Below, piece after piece: positions 8,584-16,631 of a stretch of DNA of 61,572 nt (position 1 is its first letter; the number at the start of each line of letters is the position of its first letter). Below the pieces are notes generated by a model. The model had not been told where the DNA came from. It saw only the letters and a list, made by a program, of their open reading frames with translations, and searched no databases. The stretch is taken from NCBI GenBank assembly GCA_035559535.1, contig DATMBG010000033.1, forward strand, positions 1 to 61,572, in the 5' to 3' direction. A program made the position numbers and the translations under genes. This stretch comes from Candidatus Limnocylindrales bacterium (GTDB lineage: Bacteria; Moduliflexota; Moduliflexia; Moduliflexales; JAUQPW01).

Positions 8584-8786
8584 AACCTCTTCAGGAATTG
8601 GCCTGGAATGCATCATCTGAAAATTGATAAGTTACGGTCTTGGCAGTCTTTCTCAGACCTTCCCTCACCTCAGGGCACATCTCCAATACTATCCTTGACC
8701 CTCTTCGAAACCCGGCTTTGGAATGGAAAGTTTGTTTTTTGTGGTAGGATTTGCAAAATAAGCATAAAACCCCCTGTGAAAGGCTG

Positions 8787-8925
8787 TGTCTTAATTCCTG
8801 AAACCGTTCGAGTCTCCCATAAAAAGGGGTTTTTATCAAAAAGGTAAAATTTTTGTCTTAATCTCTGACATATCTCTTTATCTTGTAAATAGGAGATTTT
8901 GTTAGTATTGTAAAATTTTATGACA
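8787..8925. promoter_or_regulatory. Enhancer cassette B: three TGTC-N9-GACA-like sites
   Basis: The dyads lie at 8787-8803 (TGTC-N9-GAAA), 8854-8870 (perfect TGTC-N9-GACA) and 8909-8925 (TGTA-N9-GACA), with centres 67 and 55 bp apart. Read on the minus strand, the order and internal bases match cassettes D and E, including a TTACAATACTAACAAA stretch close to the TTACAATACCAACAAA of cassette E. The cassette lies between the divergent promoters of the two DUF2267 genes. The rest of 8584-9191 holds no convincing gene. Confidence 0.7.
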
Positions 8926-9191
8926 GAAAAAAGAGTTTTCCCTACAAAAAATTAAACTCTATCGAATATTGTAGAAATCCTATCCTAATTTAGAGTATTA
9001 TATAATATTTTTTCTTAATATTAAACCTTTGTAGACCTCAAAACAGAGAACAGATCTTTCTCTCTTCTAAGAATAGAGTAACTACGGGCGACTTATATCA
9101 ACAGATAGTCTGTGACAGGGTCGTCTATTATACCGATTCATCAAAGTAGTCGTACAAAAAGGAAATGGATTCCCCCCTTATTTCGAGGTTT

Positions 9192-9207
9192 TGGCATAAC
9201 CATTGCC
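9192..9207 (+). promoter_or_regulatory. Candidate sigma-54 promoter of DUF2267 paralogue 2
   Basis: TGGCAT-AACCA-TTGCC fits the sigma-54 pattern with GG-N10-GC. It lies 179 bp before the ATG at 9386. The leader contains a 17-codon frame (9268-9321, starting MPYGYFPP) that could be a leader peptide, although this is weak. Confidence 0.75.
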
Positions 9208-9385
9208 ATATTAAAAGATAGAATTTTACTGCCTGTATATTGAAATACTGCATAAACTGTAAGGATAATGCCTTATGGCTACTTTCCTCCTCTGCAACTG
9301 AAAGAGAAAGGATGGAGGTAAGGTTGTTCGCTTCTAAAGCGGATCTGCGGATTTAATGGAAACTTAAAGGAAAGGAGGTGATTAG

Positions 9386-9823
9386 ATGGCTATGACCGGA
9401 TTAGGAGTTTTTGACAGTACAATTCAGAAGACTCATATCTGGCTCAATGATATCATGGAGGAGTTGGGCTGGAAGGACCGACAGAGGGCTTATCAGGCGT
9501 TACGTGTTACTTTACATGCACTCCGTGACCGTCTGACCGTGGAAGAGGCTGTCCAACTGGGAGCTCAATTACCTATGTTGGTTCGTGGCTTCTATTATGA
9601 GGGTTGGAATCTTAAAGGAAGACCTTTTAAGGAACGACATAAAGAGGAGTTCCTGGCTCATATTCGTAGTTATTTCAAAGATGACCCTGAGGTGGATCCT
9701 GAACGGGTCGTTCGTGCGATCTTCAAGGTACTCACCAAGCGGATCCCCGAAGGGGAAATTAAGGATATCAAACATCTCTTACCTGTGGAGTTACGAGAAC
9801 TCTGGCCCACAGAACCTACTTAA
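9386..9823 (+). CDS. DUF2267-family protein, paralogue 2
   Basis: At 145 residues this is a close copy of the divergent gene at 8084-8521. It shares T-I-Q-K-T-H-x-W-L, L-R-D-R-L-T-V-E-E-A-V-Q-L-G-A-Q-L-P and R-G-F-Y-Y-E-G-W-N-L-K-G. Function is unknown. The strong ribosome binding site AAGGAGGTG precedes the ATG. It is followed after about 350 bp by hsp20. Head-to-head duplicated DUF2267 genes around one shared enhancer cassette suggest coordinated induction. Confidence 0.88.
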   Translation: MAMTGLGVFDSTIQKTHIWLNDIMEELGWKDRQRAYQALRVTLHALRDRLTVEEAVQLGAQLPMLVRGFYYEGWNLKGRPFKERHKEEFLAHIRSYFKDDPEVDPERVVRAIFKVLTKRIPEGEIKDIKHLLPVELRELWPTEPT

Positions 9824-9926
9824 GATATAAACAGCCCAGAGTCCATCCCGGCTTATAAGAAAAGTTCTATATTCTGGAGCCCGATATCTCGATTGGAGTC
9901 AGTCTTTATTTTCAAGGATTAGGAGT

Positions 9927-9942
9927 TGGCATAGTTATTGCC
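9927..9942 (+). promoter_or_regulatory. Candidate sigma-54 promoter of hsp20
   Basis: TGGCAT-AGTTA-TTGCC fits the -24/-12 pattern and resembles the promoter at 9192. It is 235 bp before the Hsp20 start codon. I find no clear TGTC-N9-GACA dyad in the 100 bp between it and the upstream gene, so any enhancer would lie further upstream. Confidence 0.65.
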
Positions 9943-10176
9943 ATGTTTGATTAAGCAGACAAATCAGCAAAATCAGCTTTTTTCGGAATCCCAGGTCGAA
10001 GAGGATACTATAAGCATGATGAAGGTGACTCTTGAGTATCTCCAGGCCTGGCTCTAAAATCAGATCCTAAGGATTAATTAATTCGAAGAGCACAATACCT
10101 GTTAAGTTTCAAGTATCCCCAAACAGGAACGATATCTCTTTCGGCTTAATTAATCCAAAAGAAGGAGGTTGGTATT

Positions 10177-10659
10177 ATGGCCCTTGAAAAATGGAGTCCT
10201 TTTACTTCTCTAGAGCGATGGGAAGAGAGATGGGATCCCTTTAAATGGATTTCCCAGGTACAACGAGAAATAAACCGATTATTTGAGGAGACTTTCCCAG
10301 AGCGTGAGTTAGAACCTATCTCTCTGAAAAGATGGTATCCGAAGTTGGACATGGTTGAAACGAAAGACGAGATAATTGTTCGGGCAGATCTTCCCGGTGT
10401 GAAACAATCCGATATAGACGTATCGGTCAGTAATGGCAATCTGGTGATTCGAGGAGAGCGAAAAGAAGAGAAAGAGATCAAAGAAGAGAATTACTATCGG
10501 CGAGAGCGGGAGTATGGTGCCTTCAGGAGGACTATCCCACTTCCCAGTGGAGTTAACGCCGAACAAATTAAAGCCACCTATCAAAACGGGGTTTTGGAAG
10601 TTAAGTTTCCAAAGCCAGAGGAAGCGAAGGCAAAACAGGTCAAGATCGAAGTAAAGTAG
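10177..10659 (+). CDS. Hsp20/alpha-crystallin small heat shock protein
   Basis: This is an ATP-independent holdase chaperone of 160 residues. The alpha-crystallin domain spans about residues 50-150, with the characteristic V-R-A-D-L-P-G-V-K stretch, the G-N-L-V-I-R-G-E-R strand and the A-x-Y-x-N-G-V-L-E-V motif before a short basic C-terminus. The N-terminal region begins MALEKWSPFTSLERWEE, typical of bacterial class A Hsp20. AGAAGGAGG precedes the ATG. It sits downstream of a sigma-54-like promoter, unlike the sigma-32 or HrcA control common for such genes. The gene for a thiamine-binding-like protein follows after a strong hairpin. Confidence 0.93.
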   Translation: MALEKWSPFTSLERWEERWDPFKWISQVQREINRLFEETFPERELEPISLKRWYPKLDMVETKDEIIVRADLPGVKQSDIDVSVSNGNLVIRGERKEEKEIKEENYYRREREYGAFRRTIPLPSGVNAEQIKATYQNGVLEVKFPKPEEAKAKQVKIEVK

Positions 10660-10717
10660 AAAAAAGCAAGGAGCAAGACCAAATTTCACCCATTCGATTA
10701 TAAAGTAGTACAAGAAG

Positions 10718-10745
10718 GAAACCCCCTTCCCAAGGAGGGGGTTTC
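10718..10745 (+). terminator. GC-rich hairpin after hsp20
   Basis: GAAACCCCCT (10718-10727) pairs exactly with AGGGGGTTTC (10736-10745). Only a weak T content follows, so termination may be partial. Confidence 0.5.
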
Positions 10746-10763
10746 TGGCAAAAGGGGGGTTAT

Positions 10764-11090
10764 ATGATTGTAGAGTTAAGTATTATCCCCGTAGGAAACC
10801 TGGAAGGGGCCAGTATAAGCGGTCCTTTAGCCGAAGTCTTAAAGATCATAGATGAAAGTGGGTTAAAGTATCAAGTTACAGCCAGCGGAACGATTATTGA
10901 AGGTACCTGGCAGAAAGTATTTCCTGTCATCCAGAAATGTCATGAAGCGGTGAAGCATCGGGCAGGGCGGGCTATTACCCATATATCTATCGATGATCGG
11001 GAAGGGAAAAGGGAAACCATGGAAGAGATGGTGGAATCGGTCGAGGAGAAGGTTGGCAAAGAACTGAGAACCTGCATTCACCATGGATGA
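10764..11090 (+). CDS. MTH1187-family thiamine-binding-like protein
   Basis: At 108 residues this matches the MTH1187/YkoF-type family (formerly DUF77), small ferredoxin-like proteins that bind thiamine-related ligands. Supporting features are the start V-E-L-S-I-I-P-V-G, the segment L-K-Y-Q-V-T-A-S-G-T-I-I-E-G, and the A-I-T-H-I-S-I-D-D-R-E-G-K strand near residue 73. The protein is cytoplasmic, with no signal. GGGGGGTTAT precedes the ATG. It follows hsp20 on the same strand beyond a hairpin, so it may be partly co-transcribed. Confidence 0.85.
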   Translation: MIVELSIIPVGNLEGASISGPLAEVLKIIDESGLKYQVTASGTIIEGTWQKVFPVIQKCHEAVKHRAGRAITHISIDDREGKRETMEEMVESVEEKVGKELRTCIHHG

Positions 11091-11153
11091 AAAGGTTTAT
11101 GGTTCTTATAGAAAAGTCAATCTTTACCAGAAAGGCCTTTGGGTTTAGAGCAT

Positions 11154-11195
11154 CTGTTGCGCCTGTTATATCTCTGTATGGAACAGACGCAACAG
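11154..11195. repeat. 14-bp inverted repeat with one mismatch
   Basis: CTGTTGCGCCTGTT (11154-11167) and AACAGACGCAACAG (11182-11195) can pair at 13 of 14 positions around a 14-bp loop. It lies between two same-strand genes and has no T-run, so it could be an operator or an RNA hairpin. The remainder of 11091-11412 shows nothing else recognisable. Confidence 0.45.
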
Positions 11196-11412
11196 GTGTA
11201 TCTTTGCTACAACCCCCAACTTAGTGGGTACGGAGATATAGGATAACCACCAGATCGCCATAGGAATAGGGTTTAATCTCACCTGCTAAGCATTTATGAC
11301 CTTCCAGGTCGTCACAAAACGTGAAATCCCACAGGGATTTTCATTTTCGTTTGAAGTGATACAGATACCGTTACTTTTATTGGTCCGTAGATAAAACATT
11401 GGAGGTAAAGGT

Positions 11413-12072
11413 ATGCCTTTTCAAAACCGAGAACAAGCCGCCCGTTTGCTGGCCAAAAAATTGATCAACTACAAGGGTCAAAATCCTTTGGTGTTAGCAA
11501 TTCCACGAGGTGCTGTTCCCATGGCTAAGATTATTGCTGATATCTTAGAGGGCGAGTTAGACGTAGTGCTGGTCCGTAAGCTGAGGGCACCTGGTTACCC
11601 TGAATTAGCCATCGGCTCGGTAGATGAAGCCGGTCATATCTATTTAGCAGAGCATATTGGCGACTTTGGGATCCAGGATGAGCATAATAAGTATATTGAA
11701 GGGGAAAAGAGAATCCAAATGGAGACCCTGCGCAGACGTCGTAATCTGTATACCCCGGTACGTCCTCCCATCAGCCCCGCCAATCGTATTGTGATCGTTG
11801 TGGACGATGGGATCGCCACCGGGTCTACCATGATTGCAGCATTACGTGCAGTACGGGCTAACAACCCGGCAAAGCTCATTGTTGCCACGGCCGTGGCACC
11901 CCTTGAAGCCTTACGGCGAATAGAGAAAGAGGCAGATGAGGTGGTATGCCTCGAGGTACCGCCCGTTTTTTTCGCCATAGGAGATTTTTTCGAGGATTTT
12001 TCACAGGTTTCCGATGAAGAAGTGGTAGCAATCTTACAGCAAAGTAATTCTAAGCATACATTGGAAGAATAG
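11413..12072 (+). CDS. Phosphoribosyltransferase-domain protein
   Basis: This is a type I phosphoribosyltransferase-fold protein of 219 residues. The PRPP-binding loop is V-V-D-D-G-I-A-T-G-S-T-M near residues 135-146. The N-terminal part has V-L-A-I-P-R-G-A-V-P-M-A, a feature of the stand-alone family seen next to Hsp20, Usp and erythromycin-esterase genes. The substrate is not known. GGAGGTAAAG precedes the ATG. In this window it sits in an island that also holds an AMP/thymidine phosphorylase, so nucleotide salvage is possible. Confidence 0.82.
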   Translation: MPFQNREQAARLLAKKLINYKGQNPLVLAIPRGAVPMAKIIADILEGELDVVLVRKLRAPGYPELAIGSVDEAGHIYLAEHIGDFGIQDEHNKYIEGEKRIQMETLRRRRNLYTPVRPPISPANRIVIVVDDGIATGSTMIAALRAVRANNPAKLIVATAVAPLEALRRIEKEADEVVCLEVPPVFFAIGDFFEDFSQVSDEEVVAILQQSNSKHTLEE

Positions 12073-12147
12073 AACTCGTGAAGGTATCCTGGCGTCTTCT
12101 TCACCTGATTTTCAACCTGACTTGCTGAACTTATCAGATCCCTGGCG

Positions 12148-13089
12148 TTAATAGAGTTTTCTTATATAAAACTTCTTGCCTTTATATTCCGTCTCTATGA
12201 GTTGACCCCGATTGATTAACTTCTGAATGGTGGACCAGTTAGCTTTAGCTTTTAGCAGGAACTCCTTCACGGCGTCTTCCCTCATGGGATGTACTGAAGT
12301 AATGCTCAACAAGTCTTCTTCAATATTTCCCGTAAAAGTAAAAGCAGTACCTTCATAGCCCAGAAGGCACTCTACATGATGAATTCTCTCGCTAAGGATC
12401 TGATAGGCTCGATTGATAGTTTCCTCATCAGGAGGTTGGACCCATTTTTCTGCAGGGGGCCTTGTAGGAATAGCTAGATAAGCTTTAAGAGGTCTCAACC
12501 GGGTCAGAAAAGCAGCAACCTCTTGAATAAGATCCTCACTATCATTGACCCCTTTGACTAGCATCGTCTCTGTGACCAGCTCTCCTTCATAAACCCGGGC
12601 GAACTCAAGCATCCCACTTAAAATGGAGGCAAATCGCAAACTTTGATCCGGTTGATTAATCCTCCGCCAGACCTCTTCCCGGGTAGAATCGACCTTCAGA
12701 GAAACCCAATCTGCTTTCATAAGGTCTTCCCTGACATCCGTGCGCCAGATAAGGGAAGCATTGGTGATGACTGCAATTCTAATCCCTAAAGGTTTTAATA
12801 ATTCGATTTCGCGACCGAGATTAATATCCAGGGTAGGTTCACCATCTGGCACGAAGGTAAGATAGTCAATGGATTCTCCAATATCCTTTACTTTTTTTAT
12901 TTTTTCTTCCACCGCCTTCAAAATCTCCTCCGGTTTATAAAATGCCCGACGCTCAACCTGGGTCTCGACCGTACGTCCGAGCTGACAATACACGCAAGAG
13001 TAAGTGCAGACTTTGGAAGGAGTTGAAATGTTGTTAATTCCTAGACTTCGCCCTAAACGTCTGGATGGAATCGGCCCAAAAGTAATCAT
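12148..13089 (-). CDS. Radical SAM protein, COG0731-like
   Basis: This is a 313-residue radical SAM enzyme. The 4Fe-4S cysteines are in C-T-Y-S-C-V-Y-C near residues 28-35, preceded by the F-G-P-I-P-S-R-R-L-G-R-S-L-G-I-N start typical of the COG0731 group related to wyosine-synthesis enzymes. Its reaction is not known. The C-terminal 80 residues form a small winged-helix-like domain. AAGGAGG precedes the start. It is followed upstream by a methyltransferase gene on the same strand. A decayed copy of its last codons lies at 13811-13867. Confidence 0.82.
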   Translation of the reverse strand: MITFGPIPSRRLGRSLGINNISTPSKVCTYSCVYCQLGRTVETQVERRAFYKPEEILKAVEEKIKKVKDIGESIDYLTFVPDGEPTLDINLGREIELLKPLGIRIAVITNASLIWRTDVREDLMKADWVSLKVDSTREEVWRRINQPDQSLRFASILSGMLEFARVYEGELVTETMLVKGVNDSEDLIQEVAAFLTRLRPLKAYLAIPTRPPAEKWVQPPDEETINRAYQILSERIHHVECLLGYEGTAFTFTGNIEEDLLSITSVHPMREDAVKEFLLKAKANWSTIQKLINRGQLIETEYKGKKFYIRKLY

Positions 13090-13178
13090 AGGCTTGACCT
13101 CCTTAGACTCTATTTTACCCTGATTGTTCCCAGGTACTGTTTTTCTTGGAGCTAGCTCCGACTCATCTCATAAAGCAC

Positions 13179-13757
13179 TCAAATCTTTTTCGTCCCTTCA
13201 ACCACATAATGGTAGGGATAAATTCCATGCTCGCGCAGATGTTCAAAGCCTGCAGCGTGTAAGGCTGCCCAAAGCGTTTCAAGAGAAACTCTTACTTCTA
13301 GGGGCGGTCCCATGGAAGTCTCAATCGGCTTCCAGTCGACCAGAAATAGAGAACCACCTGGTTTAAGAATTCGCCAGATTTCCCGCAAAAATGCATCAGG
13401 TGCTTCCAGCTCGTGGAAGAGGTTGATTGAATAGGCAACATCTACACAGGCTTCGGGTAAAGGGATTTCCCGCTCACCAGAATGCACTGCTAGGATATTT
13501 TTTAATCCTCTAGCCTGAGCTCTCCGTTCAAGTTCTTGCAGCATTTCAGGCAAAATATCAACGGCGTAGATCCTTCCTTCAGGACCAATGCGTTCGGCTA
13601 CCGGGAGCGTGAAATATCCTGACCCGCACCCAATATCCGCATAACTCATGCCCATTCGGGGTTGCAAGACTTCTAAGAAGGCTTCCACCCCTTGCCAACG
13701 GGCACGTTCAGAGTTATCAAGCTTTTCGATATTCTTAGGATCAAACTTGTGGGGCAT
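13179..13757 (-). CDS. Class I SAM-dependent methyltransferase
   Basis: This 192-residue methyltransferase has the SAM-binding motif I V-x-D-I-G-C-G-x-G-like sequence (Y-A-D-I-G-C-G-S-G-Y-F near residue 39), motif II Y-A-V-D-I-L and motif post-I at L-P-E-A-C-V-D-V-A-Y. The layout is that of UbiE/ArsM-like small-molecule methylases. The substrate cannot be named. AGGAGG precedes the ATG. It is on the same strand as the radical SAM gene, separated by about 90 bp. Confidence 0.85.
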   Translation of the reverse strand: MPHKFDPKNIEKLDNSERARWQGVEAFLEVLQPRMGMSYADIGCGSGYFTLPVAERIGPEGRIYAVDILPEMLQELERRAQARGLKNILAVHSGEREIPLPEACVDVAYSINLFHELEAPDAFLREIWRILKPGGSLFLVDWKPIETSMGPPLEVRVSLETLWAALHAAGFEHLREHGIYPYHYVVEGTKKI

Positions 13758-13810
13758 TATAAAAACCTCCTGACTTAATTTGTGGATTTATCAAGTGTTC
13801 CTGGCATTAA

Positions 13811-13867
13811 CGAAACCTTTTTGTCTTTCTGTTCCATCTCTATGAATTGACTTCGATGGATGAACTT
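13811..13867 (-). pseudogene. Remnant of a radical SAM gene 3' end
   Basis: On the minus strand 19 codons read K-F-I-H-R-S-Q-F-I-E-M-E-Q-K-D-K-K, aligning with K-L-I-N-R-G-Q-L-I-E-T-E-Y-K-G-K-K at the C-terminus of the protein encoded at 12148-13089. The surrounding bases are similar too. It appears to be a decayed tail from a duplicated copy. Confidence 0.5.
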
Positions 13868-13900
13868 TGGAGCTGAAAATGGGATGAATTTTTCGTTAAA

Positions 13901-14362
13901 CTAACGTCGTCTCCAACCAGCCCAAACCGGAAAACCCTTCTCATCCCGAAGCTTTAATACTTCCTCACCCTTTTTGACCTCAGCCGCAATGATAGCCGGT
14001 TTTCCTTCAAAGGTGATCCTCGAACCGGTAATCTCAACTTTGTCCCCGGGCTCAATCTTGGTATCCTGGTTCTCCAGGTACCAGCTCGGTCCTAAATGAA
14101 CCGCAATGGTCTCCTGATCCGTTTTCACTGTCAGATGGATGCCTTCAAACATCCCTTTCATAGGAGTAAATCTCTCCACACTGACCACCTCTCCACTAAG
14201 GGTTTCAACGGTTTTGGGGTCATACATCTTCCCATACGGGGTTCCTATCCCCCATCCCCCACCCCCTCTCCATTTTATGCCCCGTTGGGTGGCAAAAGTC
14301 TCTAGGGTAAGAAAAAGACTCATAAGGAAAATCATTATTACCATAGTCCCGACCTTTTTCAT
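13901..14362 (-). CDS. Secreted OB-fold-like protein
   Basis: This is a 153-residue exported protein with an N-terminal signal peptide (residues 1-24, ending F-A-T-Q). The mature part begins with a Gly/Trp-rich segment. It is followed by V-E-T-L-S-G-E-V-V-S-V-E-R, H-L-G-P-S-W-Y-L-E-N and K-I-E-P-G-D-K-V-E-I-T-G-S, a small beta-barrel pattern resembling periplasmic OB-fold proteins such as YgiW or NirD-like types. Function is unknown. AAGGAGGACC precedes the ATG. A candidate sigma-54 promoter lies about 110 bp upstream in the shared cassette D. Confidence 0.78.
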   Translation of the reverse strand: MKKVGTMVIMIFLMSLFLTLETFATQRGIKWRGGGGWGIGTPYGKMYDPKTVETLSGEVVSVERFTPMKGMFEGIHLTVKTDQETIAVHLGPSWYLENQDTKIEPGDKVEITGSRITFEGKPAIIAAEVKKGEEVLKLRDEKGFPVWAGWRRR

Positions 14363-14472
14363 GTGGTCCTCCTTTTTGGTTGTTTTTAACCCACCCCATT
14401 TCAGCTAACTTTATGGAAAGACTCCCCTGCTATCAGGTCAAACCACCCGGTGACCAGACATTGAAGGAATAA

Positions 14473-14488
14473 TGCAACCGATAGACCA
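14473..14488 (-). promoter_or_regulatory. Candidate sigma-54 promoter of the secreted OB-fold gene
   Basis: On the minus strand TGGTCT-ATCGG-TTGCA keeps GG-N10-GC. The bases after it (TTATTC) are shared with the candidate at 16947-16962 in the paralogous cassette E, which supports both. Confidence 0.5.
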
Positions 14489-14599
14489 GGATTCATAAAA
14501 ACATCGGAATCTTGTTGTAAGATAGAACTATACAGATGATTACCAATAGCAGACCAAAGGTAAGGGGACACTTAGGGGAGGGTACAGGATCATGCCAGC

Positions 14600-14755
14600 T
14601 ATCTTAAAATCTTATGGGATCAACAAAAGCCTGATAATTATGAGGTCTATAGAGTAGTGTCAGAGATAAAGACAAAGACCTGAAGATATCAAGAAAATTT
14701 TTAATATTTATAAAGGGTTCATAAGAAGTATCAGACAGCATCAGAAATTAAGACA
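14600..14755. promoter_or_regulatory. Enhancer cassette D: three TGTC-N9-GACA-like sites
   Basis: The sites lie at 14600-14616 (TATC-N9-TATG), 14658-14674 (perfect TGTC-N9-GACA) and 14739-14755 (CATC-N9-GACA), with centres 58 and 81 bp apart. The outer sites lie 112-120 bp from the divergent promoters at 14473 and 14859. Long stretches resemble cassette E, for example TAAAATCTTA and AAGCCTGATA against TAAAATCTTA and AGGCCTGATA. Confidence 0.72.
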
Positions 14756-14858
14756 AAAAATAGAGGCAAGAATTCAAAATCCGACTGATGGAGTTTTCCT
14801 GTCAATTTTAAAAAATGTGAGAATTTAGATGGCAGTAGAATTTCATGTTTTGAAGCTC

Positions 14859-14874
14859 TGGCACAATAATTGCT
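14859..14874 (+). promoter_or_regulatory. Sigma-54 promoter of the small coiled-coil gene
   Basis: TGGCAC-AATAA-TTGCT is a near-perfect -24/-12 element. The next gene starts at 15011, 137 bp downstream, with AAGGAGG before its ATG. Confidence 0.85.
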
Positions 14875-15010
14875 GGATTTCTTTGTCAAAGTCCCTTACC
14901 ATAATCTAAACAATCAGGAGGTTGTGTAACGATTAGTTATTCATAGCCTAATTTATAGAACCCGCCCTATATCTGACTACATGGGTGGAAATTAGACAAG
15001 GAGGTTTATT

Positions 15011-15245
15011 ATGCCGTACTGTTGTGGTTATTACCATCACCATTTACATCCCCCCCCACTGGCTCCGCTGGATCTGGCCCGAACCTTATCCACCGTACCC
15101 TGGACGTTACCCTTTATCAGCCCGTGAGGATTACGTCCGGAGTTTAGAAGAGGAGCGTGATATACTGGAGCAGCGGTTGCGACGCCTGGAGCGAGAACTG
15201 GAGGAACTGCGTAAGGGGGGCCGATCTCAACAGGGACAAGTCTGA
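15011..15245 (+). CDS. Small His/Pro/Tyr-rich coiled-coil protein, frameshifted at a C8 tract
   Basis: The ATG at 15011 has an ideal AAGGAGG ribosome binding site, and its frame starts MPYCCGYYHHHLHPPP but soon reaches a stop. The neighbouring frame, which has no good start, continues with H-W-L-R-W-I-W-P-E-P-Y-P-P-Y-P and then a charged coiled coil (about 33 residues, E/R/L-rich) to the stop at 15243-15245. Removing one C from the run of eight at 15050-15057 joins the two into one protein of about 77 residues. Either the assembly has one extra C or the gene is truly frameshifted. Function is unknown. It is driven by a strong sigma-54-like promoter. Confidence 0.65.
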
Positions 15246-15659
15246 ATACTGAAATTTGTAGGAGTGAGCCCAAGGATCACTCCTACTTACGACCTCATTT
15301 CTGAATGGCGCCTGGACGGCAGGAAGTTGTTAATGGATGGTGTGGTATAATGGCACAAGCTTCAGGATCCAGCGGGTCATGTACGCCCCAGCCCGGGATG
15401 ACCCGGCCACTCCAGGTATCATGACTGCCCACGCCCGCCAATCCAGCGTTCATGCATAGGCTACACCCCTCAGCTTCAGTCCTGCTAAGCGATCCCATTG
15501 CCTGAGTCTTTCGGTGGTCCCGGCCACTGTCAATCCTTCTGGACGCATACCCACCTGCTTCAGGGTGTTGTCAATAGAGAGACTATGTCAGGGGGTTGTA
15601 TTCATAAGTAATTTGTTAAATGGGTTGAACAGCATCAAAAATTAGAATAAACCATAAGA
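15246..15659. other. Intergenic region, GC-rich patch and a degenerate enhancer-like site
   Basis: Bases 15290-15560 are visibly more GC-rich than the surrounding intergenic DNA and hold only broken frames, so this may be a gene remnant that I cannot identify. At 15633-15649 a CATC-N9-AATA sequence resembles the third site of cassette D, and its left flank is similar too, suggesting a decayed fifth cassette. Confidence 0.3.
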
Positions 15660-16631
15660 TCACGAGGTCTCGTGGTGTGGACAATGTAACAGTATGGGTA
15701 CAGAAGTACCCCGTAACACCTTATCAGCTACACTACCTATCAACAGACGTGTTAAGCCACTGTAACCATGCGTTTCCATGGCAATCAGATCTATTCCATG
15801 TTTACTCGACTCTTCGAGTATGATAGGGGATGGATTCTTACCGATAACGACTCTTGTCTGGATTCGTAGGGACACACTATCGCGCGCCCTTGCCTGCGCT
15901 TGCAATCGTTCCGCTAGACCAGTGAGATAGGCCTCTGCTTCCCTCTGCGGCTGATCTAGAAGTTGTTGTTCTAACTGAATTGGATATTGGGTGGCTGAGT
16001 AATCAATAGGGGTCATTGGCTCAATAACCCGGAGCAATGTATAGTCAGCTTCCATTAACTTACCCAGTTCTATCGCGTACTCTAACACCTGCTCAGCGAG
16101 GGTTGAGCCATCTAGGGGAATCAATATATGCTGGAAGATTTGCTCCTGGCTGAGATTCGGCCCAAATTCTTCTGTTTCCCGTGATCGAACCAACAAAATA
16201 GGGATTGATGCATGTCGTACAAGCCAATCTGTGACACTGCCGAGCCAGAAACGATTCAAAGCACCATATCCATGTGTGGTCATCACTATCAGATCTATAC
16301 CTGCAGTCGCTATGAAGTTATTAAGCGTCTCAGCAACCTGTCCTGGCTGTCCGTCAAGCAAGGAAGCAGTAACCAGAGTTGTCATATCGGTCGCCAGGTT
16401 TTCAACTACCTTGCTTAGGTATGCCTGCTCATATTCTTTAAGTCGTTTATCCAATGCCTCATCGACGGTAACCTTACTACTTATATAATCTACCTGCTTC
16501 CCTTCGATGGGTACATGCACAAGGACCAATCGAAGTGTTGCGTTCGCCCGACGCGCAATACTTCGCGCCAGAGGTAGGGCGTGTTCCGCAAAGGCCGAAC
16601 CATCGAGGGGGGTAAGAATAGATCGATACAT
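15660..16631 (-). CDS. Tandem-domain universal stress protein
   Basis: This is a UspA-family protein with two consecutive domains, 323 residues from the ATG at 16631. Each domain starts with an I-L-x-P-L-D-G-S strand (residues 5-12 and near 160) and ends with the nucleotide-binding T-H-G-Y-x10-G-S-V segment. The upstream in-frame ATG at 16682 is rejected because the family begins at MYRSILTPLDGS and GAGGG lies before it. UspA proteins support survival under stress. Two-domain forms are common near Hsp20 and similar genes. A weak sigma-54-like element lies about 320 bp upstream beyond a repeat. Confidence 0.9.
   Translation of the reverse strand: MYRSILTPLDGSAFAEHALPLARSIARRANATLRLVLVHVPIEGKQVDYISSKVTVDEALDKRLKEYEQAYLSKVVENLATDMTTLVTASLLDGQPGQVAETLNNFIATAGIDLIVMTTHGYGALNRFWLGSVTDWLVRHASIPILLVRSRETEEFGPNLSQEQIFQHILIPLDGSTLAEQVLEYAIELGKLMEADYTLLRVIEPMTPIDYSATQYPIQLEQQLLDQPQREAEAYLTGLAERLQAQARARDSVSLRIQTRVVIGKNPSPIILEESSKHGIDLIAMETHGYSGLTRLLIGSVADKVLRGTSVPILLHCPHHETS

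Noticed and set aside
8591-8839. Minus-strand frame of 82 codons in cassette B
   Set aside because: It covers a promoter and enhancer sites and has no family signal, so it was not called as a gene.
8909-8925. Reading the B dyad as a NifA site (TGT-N10-ACA)
   Set aside because: The spacing here is TGT-N11-ACA in every copy, one base longer than the NifA site, so I do not assign NifA.
9268-9321. 17-codon frame MPYGYFPP in the leader of DUF2267 paralogue 2
   Set aside because: Very short with a weak ribosome binding site. Mentioned with the promoter but not called as a gene.
10309-10713. Minus-strand frame opposite hsp20
   Set aside because: It is antisense to a clear Hsp20 gene and has no motif.
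15295-15498. GC-rich minus-strand frame between the coiled-coil gene and UspA
   Set aside because: No ribosome binding site, no recognised motif and broken neighbouring frames. Kept only as a possible remnant.
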